Source: Oscarella lobularis (lineage: Eukaryota > Porifera > Homoscleromorpha > Homosclerophorida > Oscarellidae). Taken from it: 64,000 nucleotides of DNA. The position numbers and the translations under genes are program-made. The DNA is taken from assembly GCF_947507565.1 (NCBI RefSeq), contig NC_089191.1, positions 1,922,001 through 1,986,000 on the forward strand. Reading direction: 5' to 3'. Of the stretch, positions 31,292 to 42,956 are shown one piece after another. Within the stretch, counting starts at the first letter, position 1; every line of letters starts with the position of its first letter. Below the pieces are notes generated by a model that did no database searches, was not told where the DNA came from, and was given only the letters and a program-made list of their open reading frames with translations.

Positions 31292-33085
31292 ATGTAGAGG
31301 GAACGACACCTCTGAATGCTTCACGCTTTTTCTTTACATGAAAATGTTTGTAATAATATCTCTATTCTGCATGCGTACTTACCTAGAGTGACAAAAACAA
31401 AAGGAGAGGGTTTCAGACTCATTCAGAGGTGCGGTGATCTTGAATGATATGGCGTCAAAAAATCGGTATTTTGAAGTCATACACACGCCAAAATGATTTT
31501 AACCACCTTTGCCCAACGCCTAGCTCCTCCGTTTCTTGAACCTTTAAAGTCCCAATTGCCCTCAAAGTTCTCCCACTCGTTGTCACTATACGCATATTTA
31601 AAAATAAAATCAAAATATTATGGAGCCGACCACCGCAGTTGTACGGGTGGAGCCCGTATAACGGCCGAGGGAGGCTCTCTCAAACGTGATCTTAGGGCCG
31701 GAAGTGTCTGTCTGTCTGTCTGTCTGTCTGTTCGTCGTTTTGGAGCTTTGGATAAAACGAGAAAAGTCTCCTAAGGCTCTTGGGCGACAGGAAAACCCTG
31801 CGACGCATCGACGGCAATACTTAAGGGTGGACAGTAGGTGTATTGTCAAACTGAATAGATAACTACTAGTAGCGTCTGTGAGACTTACTTTACGCTTCCA
31901 AAAGCGAAAACCTTCCCGTGAGACCTCACAGTGGGTGGTGATACCGTACAAGCTGAATAAATAATCTTGGCTTTCTCGGAAGCTAAGGAAGCAATCGAAC
32001 TCGCTTAATTCCATGTTATCTTTATGTCGCCGCAGCGCTGGAGGGGGTAGATTGCTATTCATAAGCCATATACCAGGTAAAGTGCAGAGGCGGGCCTGAG
32101 AGATGGGTGTCGCCCCACCGCGTCCCTCCTGTTGAAACAAACGGTGTTTACCAAAACATCGAAGCCATAACTAATTCTCCTACTCCCCAACCCAACCCAC
32201 TGTACTGTAGAGGAGAGCTTAAACAGCTGCTGGCCCGCACTGCGGCGAGCCTCGTCTCGCCGAAGGTCTCTGATGACAATTAACGGACAACCCTGCATCG
32301 CGAGTACGTCAAAGCATTATCGCCTCTGCGGTACATGTTATCTTGCCAAACGCGGCGCAGGATCAGGTCTTCTTGCGAAAGTCCGATCTGCGAATCAAAC
32401 ATACGCATGAACGGTGGTCAGATCCTACGCAGTGCAGTGAGCTCTGTCCACTGCATATCGCACCCTGCTGCTTTGAAGACGATAGCGCCCACCATAGAGG
32501 TCTAGGTGTCGGCGGTAAGCGTCTTCGTTTGATTCCAGAAAGAGGAACATCCGTTCTTACGATGACGTCACGCGACGCCACCGGATGAAGAATGCAACCG
32601 CGAATAACAGGAGAATCGAAGGCGACAAATTTTTTTTCGAGGCGGATTGGGCTTAAGCGATCTAAGAGAGAACACATTTAAAAATATTCGACATTGAAAA
32701 ACGTTCTGTCTTTCACTGCAGTAATGCTACGTCTGTAAAAGTAATGGCTATTGAACGAGGAAAGAGCACACAGCAGAGCCATTTCGTATCTTGCAGTAAG
32801 AACAGTGCCACTAGCAAAAATTTTAGAAATGGTATACAACGTCAATGGAAAAGTTTGAACCAATGCATACTCAGACGAGTTCCATGCATCCAGCATTGAT
32901 CAAACTGTCGTTAGTCGAACATCACAAAATTATAAATCACTTCGTCTAATGTAACGATTATAAACAAAAAAGTTTCGAAAGTGACAAAGAACGTCTAGTA
33001 TTCGATCGATTCGTCGATGACTGCTATATGAACGTTCACAGACTTATAATCTGTCGAGAAAAGGAAGCCGATAGCCAATGATGAC
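31292..33085. other. Intergenic with simple repeat, no clear gene
   Basis: A TCTG microsatellite occupies about 31705-31730. The minus-strand ORF 31610-32140 runs through this microsatellite and is not convincing. The sequence at 32160-32560 has higher GC and may be an old mobile-element piece, but I see no reverse transcriptase or transposase motif. Confidence 0.4.
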
Positions 33086-33570
33086 TGAACATTGGTGAGG
33101 CCCCCTTTGAGGAGTAACTATCACTAGGGCCACGGGATAATTGCTCGCAGCGAGCGTTGTGAATATCGCACGCACGTATACTTCCAGTCACATGAAGACT
33201 AACCTCTTAGGTCTTCCTCGGTGACCGGAGAAAGGAACTCGACTAACGACGTAAGAGAGACGAGCCTCGAAAGAGAAATGATAAATTCGGTTCCTGGGCG
33301 AGAAGGCTTGACTGAAATGCGTCGACCGCCCCATCTACGCATAGGCCTTTGGGTCACCGTCAAACAGAATATTCAACTCGCGTCTGCGAGCCTTACCTTA
33401 CGCTTTGCAAGCGAAAAACTTAAAACGGAACCCCTTAGGGAGCCTCACTTTTTCGTAACACCATAAGCCGCTCGGAAAAAGAAGTTTGAACGATATCTCG
33501 GTATAGTCGAAACGCGTCTTGCGAAAAACGTCAGTGAAAAGGTGGACCTTTCGATGACCATTACCCGGAT
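33086..33570 (+). repeat. Diverged R1 copy
   Basis: Shares with R1 the ordered words GAGGCCCCCTTTG, GGGCCACGG, GAGCCTCAC and CCCGGATAACGAC, with many substitutions. It ends where the phosphatase-like remnant begins. Confidence 0.65.
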
Positions 33571-33572
33571 AA

Positions 33573-34203
33573 CGACAAGTTCTCAAAAACTGGTCGCCCG
33601 CTCGCTCACCGTCGATCACAAACCCGAAAACGAATCGGAAAAGAATCGAATCAAATTGGCGGGCGGCGAAGTGAGACTGGGAAACGGGCGCGTTCATCGC
33701 GTCGTGTGGAATCGCATTCGCCAGCCCCACTGGCACTGTCTGCGGTCCCGTTCTTCGCAGCACCGAACGCAAAAGCGTTCCCCTGCTCAGCGTCGCTCGA
33801 TCGCTCGGCGACTTGTGAAGTTATAACTACGGAAAGGGTCTCCACGTCGTCTCATCCATCGCTTTCTCGTTTTCGGTCTCTGGGCCGTTATGAGTCATCA
33901 GGAAGCGGTCGATTTCGTCGCGAGGCATCGTCTCGAGAGCGACGACGTCGAAGAGGACGACAAAGACGGGTCTCGAGTCTGTAGCATGCTCGATGGGAGA
34001 ATCGATCGTTGCGAGCGGACAACATCAGCGTCATTTTAGCGTTTTTTCACAAACCCAAGAAGAATGTCGTAGCCGTTAAAACGGTGATAGCTACTGATGA
34101 CGTAACTCAAGATGTCGACGTCGTTCCGCCGCCGACGTCAGCTGCTCTGAGGCGGAAACGAAAACGAAAGCCTGCTTCAAGAAAGCAGAAACGTCGATGT
34201 TGA
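33573..34203 (+). pseudogene. PPM1D-like PP2C phosphatase, C-terminal remnant
   Basis: Plus strand. LVARSLTVDHKPENESEKNR and RIKLAGGEVRLGNG, then VHRVVWNRIRQP, match the PPM1D/Wip1 segment around VDHKP and NRVVWKRPR (family knowledge). The next segment, GPVLRST and VPLLSVARSLGDL, is in another frame (shift near 33735). The tryptophan codon expected in LWSY is TGA at about 33813. The later RADNISVILAFF piece (about 34010) corresponds to the C-terminal RADN motif, again in a different frame. The N-terminal catalytic half is missing and replaced by R1 sequence. A basic tail (RRKRKRKPASRKQKRR) ends at 34203. A protein phosphatase remnant with several lesions. Confidence 0.7.
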
Positions 34204-34429
34204 AGATGCCGGAATTGAGCAACGGTGATGTTTCAAAATCGTATTAAATGCGGTATGCGCGTCTGTTGGTTTAGATTGTAAATTGCTAACGGTCGATTTG
34301 TTCTGCATGACTTGCTACACGCCCTTTTATCATTCTTGGTATGTATCGTTAGTAGTCTGTGTCTGATTTTTCCTTCTCTCAGCCGATGGGAGACTCTCGT
34401 CTTTAAGTAATGTTTTATTGTTTACTGAT

Positions 34430-34590
34430 TGGAGTTTGATAATGTAGTTGGAATTCTTAGGCTTCTTTTGTTTGGATAATCTGCCAATTGAAGTAATTCT
34501 TAGATCCATTTGGACGCATTGTCAATGTGTGGAATCCAAGCACGTGTTGGTATATACAATTTATCAGTTTCATTTAAATGTAGCTTATGA
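34430..34590 (+). pseudogene. Duplicate of one NLR-gene linker exon
   Basis: Matches 6350-6520 in the same orientation, including the acceptor region and the coding phrase LPIEVILRSIWTHCQC (versus LPNDEIEAILRSIWNHCQC in the NLR gene). No neighbouring NLR exons are present. It joins directly to an inverted BTB fragment. Confidence 0.65.
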
Positions 34591-34690
34591 AATCCTCAAA
34601 CAGCAGACGATCAGCAGTACAGAAAAGACTGACGTCATTACCACAAGTGATTGAAATTTTTCCCGTATACCCGGTACGCGAAATCGACGA
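34583..34690 (-). pseudogene. BTB fragment, inverted relative to the 60 kb copy
   Basis: Read on minus: end of a BTB domain and start of the linker (ALVDFAYRVYGKN in one frame; ISITCGNDVSLFCTADRLLF in the conserved frame). It matches 60880-61020 and 63760-63850. Only about 35 codons survive. Confidence 0.65.
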
Positions 34691-35010
34691 GGGCCTTAAG
34701 TACAAGTCGATTGCTCTTTCGCCAAGAGCCTGCCTTGCGGGACTGCGCGTGGGGATCCAAAAATAAATCTGCTAGTGACGTCACGTATCTGACGTCTCGG
34801 CTTCGTTCGAAGGATCGCCAGATTCGCCTTCGTTTTATGGCATTTCGTTGGACAGTGAAGAGCTCCAACTCGTTATCCGTGTCCTTTACGTCGAATAGGA
34901 TCCAAACGAGCGTCAATTCGGTATGGAATCGCGAACAAAGCGATTCTTCGCGGACAAGCGACTTTGTCGACGAATAATCTGGCCAAGATGAAGCGTCTGC
35001 CGACACAGCG
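34640..35010. repeat. Inverted counterpart of 60355-60660
   Basis: Read in reverse it follows 60361-60640 closely (CGAATTGACGCTCGTTTGG, CAACGAAATGCC). In the 60 kb copy this sequence lies just upstream of the BTB pseudogene, so one duplication probably moved both. Confidence 0.7.
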
Positions 35011-35521
35011 GCCGAAGAAGTGCAACGAGCGACGACGACGAGGGTGAGATGAAAAAGGGGCCCCTTTCCCGGAACGTCGCTCTTTCGTATAATTTTTACT
35101 CATGTGACGCCTAGTGCGCGCAATTCTCAAGGCTGGTTATGTATCACGTGGCGGCATGCAGCTCGATTACAATAAATGGACGAGCGAAGCAAAACAACGT
35201 AAAAGAATTCCCTTCTCTGCTCTTCTCATCTCGTACGTACAGTGTTGTAGCGAATATATGCAAAAGGCATATCGTTTGAGTTCGTTTGTCAAAAAAGCCG
35301 GTTTCGCTTACCAGTCACGTGCAGATCCAATGTCCGACAGATGTCATCGCTCCTTAGTGTCGAAGATCCTAAAACGAGATAGCGGTGAAAACGTGCTCGT
35401 TCTATATCGTCCACTTAGCTTTTAGGCCTCCATACGGACGGTGGGCTCGCACCGCTGGAAAGGCCGCAAAGAATAGAGCCAAATGTAGAAAAAGTCGCTC
35501 ACCCATGAGCAGCATGAGCCC

Positions 35522-35956
35522 ATGAGCCGATCTAGCATAGGGAAGAGGGCCCTAAAACTAGACCGGTCCCTGTCGACAGTCATAGCCCTGCCGCAGAGGA
35601 GCTATCGCGCAAGACGTGAACAGAGTGAACAGTCGTGTAGTCGGCGTGGAGATGACGAGCCCGCCGACGCCGACGCTCCCCGTGTTGTACTAGCTTATAG
35701 CGTAGTAGAGCGGGACGGTTACGCCGATGACGCAGCCCCTACAGGGATTAGAACCGCGCGAGCGGCGACCTGTAATCACTGCGCCTTCGTTGTCCCGGGG
35801 AGCGACGTTGCGACGACTTGTTGCTCGCACTCCACGACTGACGGGCTGTACTGCACGCTGATCGACGACGAGGTTACGCAAAGAATTGTGTGCGACGTGC
35901 GCGCCTATATGTGCGAGAGAGGAGAGGAAGAACGAGCGCTCATTGGTTCAAGCTAA
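35522..35956 (+). CDS. Conserved 144-codon ORF inside R2 (hypothetical), copy b
   Basis: Near-identical to the ORF at 11538-11966. Changes include one Leu/Pro, one Asn/Ile, one Lys/Glu and a slightly different C-terminus. The Cys/His cluster CNHCAFVV...CCSHSTTDGLYC is fully kept. Coding status is uncertain, for the reasons given for copy a. Confidence 0.3.
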   Translation: MSRSSIGKRALKLDRSLSTVIALPQRSYRARREQSEQSCSRRGDDEPADADAPRVVLAYSVVERDGYADDAAPTGIRTARAATCNHCAFVVPGSDVATTCCSHSTTDGLYCTLIDDEVTQRIVCDVRAYMCERGEEERALIGSS

Positions 35957-36518
35957 TTTGCGGTTTAGGACCGTGACCATATATGGCCAAAATTGGGGTT
36001 CACGTGAAAAGTTTCGAGTAACCGCGTGACGCGCACCTGCTCGTTTTTTTTTTCTGTGGTTTCACCTGACGTCACGCTGTCGAGTGCGTCGAAACCAAGA
36101 TGGCGGACCGACGAAAGCTCCCAGCTAGCTCGTACGCGCGAGCAGCGTCTTCATTCCCTCTCTCTCTTTCTCACCCTCCTCGAAGTAAAAGACAAAGGCA
36201 ACGTTCGATCGAGTCGAAAAAGCGCATTGCGACGACCAAAGGGAGGCATTTTCAAATTTCAGAACTTGGGCGACGATGGAACGCTTTCTTTGTCCGCACG
36301 AGTGTCGACAGACATTGTCGCAGTAACGCAATCGTAAAAAAGCTCCGCGTCTAGAGAAAATTGCAGCAAGACGTCACGTCGAACGTAGAACGAGTCCGCG
36401 AACGCGATCGTCTCGCGATCGGGCTCCGTTTACCTATCTTATTACATCCAGGTAGTGGAGTATTCGTAAAAAAACCGACTAGCGCCTCGGGAAGGGCGAG
36501 GATTTCGATCGCTGTTGG

Positions 36519-36598
36519 CTGCGTGGGCGTTCCTTTCTCTGCGTGGGCGTTTCTTTCTCTGCGTGGGCGTTCCTTTCTCTGCGTGGGCGTTTCTCACG
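36519..36598 (+). repeat. Four tandem 20-base units in R2b
   Basis: Unit CTGCGTGGGCGTTCCTTTCT, with T/C variation at one site and a changed end in the last unit. The matching site in R2a (about 12508-12550) has only two units. Confidence 0.85.
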
Positions 36599-36914
36599 CC
36601 AGCATCTCATATAGCATCGTTTCCCGGTAAACTCTTCCTTTCTTTTATGTATAATAGAACGCTTTCACAACCACATTGCCCAGGGATATATCTTGTCCGC
36701 CATCTTGCTTTCTCGCGTGACGTCAATACGAAAAAACAAAACCACCCAAAGAGCCCGATCAGATGGTTTGATATAAGCATATCATTTAATATTAGGATGA
36801 GGAAATGAGTGTAAGCCTAATGATCGAAACATAACGGACACAAAAATGATAAACAACAAATAATACCTCATACCAAGCTACAAAAAGTACTAGTCCAGCT
36901 TGTTTCCAAAGCAC

Positions 36915-39900
36915 TTATTTGCTTTCCTTACGTCCAAACATTTTTTTGTATTGTGTTTCAACGGCGAACTGGCCCACGTTAGCATAATCAAGACAATCCA
37001 AAAGTTGACGAACTGTAGGAGCCTTTTTTCGTTTCATCCAAAGCTCCAAAACTCTCCACCGACGAATGTTGATGTTGCCACTGCTTTTTTCAATGTCAAA
37101 TTGATCATCTAGACTAATTCCAAAGGCTATACTCATCAATTCCCAATTGGCTCCGTCAACGGCAGCGCACGCCCGAACTAGCTACTCTGACACCAGATTT
37201 TCATTAGAGGGAAAAGAGTCTAAAGGCAGACAAATGTAGATTCAAAATGTTTTTTCAATAGGAAGCGTACCTGAAGTGAAACAAGAGGCAATTATTACCA
37301 AGTCTCTGACAGAAGAATGATGACGTTTCTTAGGCCGAGTAGAAAATATGACGTCGTCAAGAGTCTACTCGTTGACTTTGTAGTCCACTTCACTTGACGA
37401 ATAAACGGCCGGATCATCATTAAGTTGTCGGAGGTGAGAACTGTCTAAATAGAACCAATTGAGAATAACTCCTGGACTTCGTTCGTCGCACGCTTGAACG
37501 ATCATCAATTTCAGCTCGCTGAAAAAATCCTTCGCAGCGGCTTGGCAATCGAATTTGCTGGACCAACGAAGGATGACGTCAATGCAATGACGCTTTTTCT
37601 TTATTCCCAATTGAACGAGACACTCAATTACATTTTTTTCAGCGAGCTTCACTAACTTGATGCCGTTCTTCCACAGCTCTTGACCCGTGTCCGTCAGACG
37701 AAAGCTGCGGCATTGAAAAATAACAAACGACGACGGCGAGATGATGTCGACAGGCTCAGCGCACTCGTATCGTTGGCCACGATATACGTCGAGCAACGAG
37801 TCTTCAACCCAAGCGTCGGAAGGAATTGAATCATCGAGAAGAGCGGGAATCCGATACTCTCCAGGCGTCTCTTCCAGCTCGACGCACAGATCCAAATAGC
37901 AGAGAATTTCGATCGCGTCATCGACCGTCACAACGAATGGAAACGGACAGCTCTTCTGTATTAGATCGTCCTCAAATGCCGTCAGAGCCAAGTTGATCTG
38001 AAGCTTTGACGCCTTTCACAATTTGTCTTTTCGCAAAGAAACTGGAAACCAGGCGGGAGCTAGAAGAGGACCGATCACGTTTTGACAAAGCCACGAAGGT
38101 CGAACACAAATTCGTCGACCCAAATTAATTATCTATTAATTAAAGCATATTACTCAAGCATTGGTATACGCATTGATATTTGCTCACTAGTCCAGACGAG
38201 TCAAGATACTCAACGGCAACTTTTTTCTCGTCCTCGCTTAGAACGATGCGGACAACTTCAGCAATCCAATTCTGGAAATCGTCAGTCGTCAGGAAATAAG
38301 CCAACTGATAATCTCTCTTTTCGTCCGAGACCGAGAGATGCTTCTCAATTTCGTGACATAATTTTGGAACGCCTTTCGCTGCCTTTAAATGAAGTCAAAA
38401 AAAGTGACGTAGTGAAGTGAATTTCAATGTATTCAGTCATTACCTCGAGCATATTTTCACGAATTTTCTTAAGCTTCTTTCGGCAGTCGTCCATGCGAAC
38501 CGAACTGCGCTTGTTGCAATCCATTTCAATCACGTGACTAAGTTCAATTTTAAACGTGTTGCCAAATAATTCTTGAAGATGTCTGGCGACTCGCTTTGAC
38601 AGAAAGCTGGCTTCAATTCCCGTTTCCTCTTTAGTACGAATCAAATTGAAAATCATCATAAGTGGAATCGGCGACTTCGGAAGCGCTCTCAATGAAGCCT
38701 TGGCAAACGCACACCATAATTGGCCATTCTTTTGAAGTCTCTCCTCCAACTCATCTTCCTCTCGAATTGGGAGGACGAGAATAAACATTGTATTGGACTC
38801 TTGAAAAAAGAGACCGTGGGCGCTGTGAAAGGTCGGTTGGGCACCAAAATCCCAAGCCGATTCTTTGCCCACTAGCGGAATAATACAATTGTGAATTTCA
38901 ACGCCGGAAGTGCGATCTTTATCTTTGGGTGGAGAACGATCAAGTTGAAGAAGCGAATTCACGAGCGTCGTCTTTCCCGCCATTTCTGGGCCTATTACGC
39001 ACAATTTTATCGAATCTGGTCGAACCATTTCTCGATGAAGAACGGAAAATCGGGCGGCGTCCTATTAAAGTAATTACGTACAAGAAATAATTCAAAATGA
39101 TGACGTACGTAATGCTGCCGAAGGAGAGCTCTTATTTCACCATCACGTGCCACCTGATGAGGCGTCTTTCCGTCCTGAAATTTGCGTTCACGCATTCAGT
39201 TTATTCAATAGAAAATAAATCCTGTCACCTTATCTTGAAACATGACGTCAACGCCCTCTTCGATCAATAGATCAATAATTGCTTTGTCTACGTAGAACGT
39301 TTTAGCAGCCAGATGCAAGGCATTTTGTTTCGTCTACAAAGACTCAATAGAGAGAACGAGTGAAATATAAGGATTGTGACCAACCATATTCGTTACAGAA
39401 ACATCAGCTCCTAAATCAATTAGTTGCTGAGCAACGACCAAAGAAGGTCGATGATGACTGCATGCGTACAATAATGGTGTTTTCTTCTTCTAAAATCGAA
39501 TTTCCAAATGAAACGCAAAATATCATAAGAATTCCACCTTTTCAACAGAATTGACATTAATGCATTTCTCAATGACGAGATGATGAAGAACATATTTCAC
39601 GTCTTTTTCAGACTCTGAGGAAGAGGTGGCAAAAAACAAAGCCGTCTTCCCTTCCTGAAACAGAAACGGTAATTGATTGATTGAACGATTGGTTTTTTAG
39701 CCAATGAACGGCATCTCACGTGATCTTTTGCTTCACAGTCAGCTCCTTTTTCATCCAAGAAGCCAACTTTCAATGAACGATCAATGGAACTGCGACACGC
39801 ATACATGAAAGGCGTTATCCCCAACTGAAGATGAACTAGAAATAAAAGTAGTAAAAACAAATTCTACTAACATTGTTGGCGATATTAATGGCAGCTTCGT

Positions 39901-40286
39901 GCTCAACGAGAAATTGCACGGCAGACGAGGTTCCATATAAGCAGGCATAATGCAGAGGAGCCTTCCCTCCCTATTAAATAATACACCTGTGATTCTTTTT
40001 CAAATTTGAATAAGAAGGTAACACATCACCTGATCTTTACACGTGACGCCAACGCCCTCATCAATCAATAGCTCAATAATTGATATGTCTGATGTATTTT
40101 GCACGCCATAATGCAAGGCTTTGCGTTTTTTCTACAAATACTTGAATAAACAACGAGTGTGGAATAAGTAGTCTGACTAACATTATCTCTTGCAGAAACA
40201 TCAGCTCCTAATTCAATTAGTTCTTGAATTACGACGAAAATAGGATTTTCACTACATGCGTACAGCAAGGGTGTCATTTTCGTCAA
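36915..40286 (-). pseudogene. Ankyrin-Roc-COR-death protein (DAPK/Roco-like) with an internal stop
   Basis: Minus strand, about 12 short exons. First come at least seven ankyrin repeats (40286 to about 39180; for example TPLLYACSHHRPSL, ALHLAAK, LGADVS). The Roc GTPase follows at 39028-38440: P-loop GPEMAGKTTLVNS, switch WDFGAQPTF, but no normal NKxD. COR follows (KGVPKLCHEIEKHL; VRPSWLCQNVIGPLLAPAW; DVYRGQRYECAEPVDIISP; 38380-37365), and a death domain lies at 37140-36915 (NWELMSIAFGIS, RRWRVLELW, PTVRQLLDCL). The architecture matches sponge and cnidarian Roco proteins of the DAPK type without the kinase. The frame between the two COR parts is continuous except for one TGA at 38016-38018. 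The ankyrin array starts abruptly where a plus-strand kinase half begins (about 40280). It is either a pseudogene with few lesions or a gene with a sequencing error or readthrough. Confidence 0.72.
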
Positions 40287-41029
40287 AGTATCCGACTTTG
40301 GACTGACACGAGCCGTTTACGAGGACGGCGCATACTGTCAGAAGACCGCCAGACGTTTGCCTCTCCGATGGATGTCTATCGAAGCTATTATGCACCGCCT
40401 ATTTACTGAGTAAAGTGACGTGTAAATCCACTTAAACAACTTATCTTAGAGCCACAAGAAAATATTTTTAATTTTTAGGTGGTCTTATGGAGTTGTCTTG
40501 TGGGAGATTTTCACTTTAGTTATATTGGTTTTTTTTTGCCTGCGTTGTCACATTTTCAAATTATTTCCTACATTGTAGGCTGCTTCCCCTATCCTTGCAT
40601 GACAAGTAGGGATGTTCTCTTGCGTTTGCGCAGGGGAGACCGGCTAGACTGTTCAGAGAACTGTTTCGAGGAACTGTGAGTGGTCTTCTATTTCATTGTG
40701 GCTACCTTAGTTCTATTGTTCTTTTGAGGCGCTCATTGATGTCTGATTATTGGCATGGTGAAGATGAAAAGCGTCCCACGTTCAAACAGCTGTCTGAGAG
40801 ACTGGGAAAAATGTTGGAAGAGGAAAGACCTAACAAGTACCTCAATCTCGACATCACCTATTCATATCCTTTTTGGGAGCTGAAGTCAACAACGGAAGCA
40901 AATGAGTCGCTATCGACGTTGTCTCAATGCTTAGACAAAGTTTTTGAAATCGACTGTGCAACGCTCAAGAAGTCGACCAGCGACAAGATCGATGCCAGGT
41001 ACGCAATGAGAAGAGAAAGTGCTTTTTAA
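40273..41029 (+). pseudogene. Receptor tyrosine kinase, C-terminal half
   Basis: Begins in mid-domain with VKVSDFGLTRAVYEDGAYC, then LPLRWMSIEAI, and after a 57-base intron WSYGVVLWEIFTLG (exon from 40479), CFPYPCMTSRDVLLRL, and SDYWHGEDEKRPTFKQLSERL, followed by a short tail ending at TAA near 41029. The RWMSIEAI and WHGEDEKRPTF motifs are tyrosine-kinase-type. The lysine codon of the conserved EKSDVW motif is TAA at 40411-40413. The N-lobe, transmembrane and extracellular parts are missing, and the break abuts the oppositely oriented ankyrin array. Splice sites are otherwise intact. Confidence 0.75.
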
Positions 41030-42956
41030 AATGATTTCATGTTTCTGCAAGCTCTTTGAAAAAAATTAACTAGACTAACTGTTGTGATTGTATTGATGTT
41101 TGTTTTTGATTTTCCAGAGCGCTGGTAAGATGGCGTTTCAGGCAAGTGATATTTGATGTTGTGTTGTTGATTATCTTTCCCGCTTCTACTGTATCCACGC
41201 ACTTTTCTATCATTCTTTAGTGAAAAATCGTAAGCTTTGTGTTCCGCTCGTTTTGACATTTTGCACTGCGACATCGCAGGACAAAACGATAGATCTGGTA
41301 TTAATACTTCAACTTTTCAAATCACTCTTCAAAGAGAGTGAATAAGTAGTGCCTTGCAACTTATTTCAATTTAAGATAAAAATTATTACCGCCTTTCTTA
41401 ACGATTCAAACCAAAGAGCAAGAATAGTCTGAAGTAATTGTTGCTTTAATAATTAGGAAATATAACAGGGATAATCAGTAGGGAAGAAGTACGAGGTCTA
41501 CCGTAAGTAAACTAATAACTAGTCACAGGAAAAGCTCGTTCTCTCGAACGTTTCACGTTACTTGTAGGGCTTGGCTGCTAGGAAAGTGTAAAATTCTGCA
41601 CGTGAGCAACGCTTCCCGGATACATCTTCATTTATTGAGTTTTTTCTATATTACTACTCTACGCTTCAAAGCTATTCTAACTACAGAACAAAAAAAGTAA
41701 ACAAGAAAAAAAGAACAATAACAGTGCGAAACAAAGCAAGCGGCAGTAAAAAAGTAAGAGATAGAAAGTCACACCTCCAACTGACACAGTTTCGGATAGC
41801 AAAAGAAAACCTAGAGAAACAAGGCCAGGAGCCGTTCAAAACAACTACGGACTTACCAAAAAAGCCGAAATGAAGCACGTCTGTGTTTGCGTGACCCAGG
41901 TCGCACCACGTGGAGGTCCAGACGCTTCGCAACCCGACCCTCACCAATGGCATGAATTGGATCAGAATCCCACATTTCGTGGGCCTCCGAGGTTCGTTGC
42001 CCCCCCGGGAGACGACTATCACCACCGCCGAAGAGGCCCGCTCATCGTGTGCTCGACGTGGAGGAGAGCCGACGAACGCCCACGCTGTCCCGTGTAATAC
42101 CAAGGAAACAATCCTCGATAAGACGGAGCGTGTTTTCCCGACGCGAAAGCCCCTAGAGGTCTTAGGGATGTGCCTCTAATCACTTTCACGCCGTTGCTCC
42201 ACGACCGTGCGTCGGAATATCGTTCGTCCCTCTGGCTCCCTGTCTTCCAACGACTAACCAAGCGTACGAGCGAGTTCTCAAGCGACGGGGTTACGTAAAG
42301 AGGGAGAGCGCCGTGCTCGACTTTATGTACTCGCGTACGAACGGTGACGCAAACTCTTCGCTGATTGGACGTCGGGTGTGCGTTATAAACCGCAACGGCA
42401 TCACGCGAGAGAGCGTTGCTTTTTGCACCTCTACGCGCAACCAAATAAGGTCATAATAGGAGCGATCACCCGCGTGCAGCGTTTGTCCCAAAAGAAAATG
42501 GGAACAAGAGACGAGCACGTGCACGCTTGCATGGCCAAGATGGCCTATACACGTGACGTCACCGATTCGTTCACGAATCTCCACGAAACGCGAGAAAGCG
42601 CGACAAAAGGCGACCAGAAACGCTCCAATTTATTCGATCGAGTTCGCATTTCAAAAGAAACGCGGCGAACTCGATCGAATCGTAGGGAAAAAAAGGACTC
42701 GTGATTTCGATCCGTTGATTCGGTCAAAGACAGTTTTGGGGCTTATAGTCGAATCAGAGGGCAAAAGTTGTGATTCATTTTCTCGGGGAATCGAGAGAGA
42801 TGCGTTCGCTCACCTGCGTTTCCCTTCGAAACCGTGCATAAACTTTCTGAGCCTCTTCGACGTCGATTCCAGCGCATTTCCGTTAATCTTTGGACGCGTA
42901 GGGATATTCGTTCGTCTAATTCGCGTAAAATTCTCACTGTAGTGAGGAAACATTTT
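41030..42956. other. No clear gene; one strong hairpin
   Basis: ORFs on both strands (for example 41681-42103 minus, 42019-42444 minus) lack domains and overlap each other. Bases 42632-42647 and 42665-42680 are perfect 16-base inverted arms (ATTCGATCGAGTTCGC) with a 17-base loop. The stretch 42280-42370 is loosely similar to R2 around 11900-11960. Probably old repeat sequence. Confidence 0.4.

Larger units (their letters stand above)
35090..36775 (+). repeat. Repeat family R2, copy b
   Basis: Direct match to 11090-12735. Highly conserved to about 35960, then more diverged. Contains the conserved ORF (35522-35956) and a 20-base tandem repeat (36519-36598). Confidence 0.8.

Noticed and set aside
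31610-32140. 176-codon minus-strand ORF
   Set aside because: Runs through a TCTG microsatellite and has no protein-like motif or splice support.
36519-36598. Tandem 20-base units as a possible CRISPR array
   Set aside because: Units are adjacent with no spacers, in animal repeat DNA.
40479-40679. 66-codon ORF read as a membrane protein
   Set aside because: It is the kinase exon read in a shadow frame plus intron sequence; the kinase frame with proper splices explains it.
41681-42704. Several overlapping ORFs of 90-140 codons on both strands
   Set aside because: They overlap each other in different frames, have skewed composition and show no domain; typical of GC-rich non-coding repeat.
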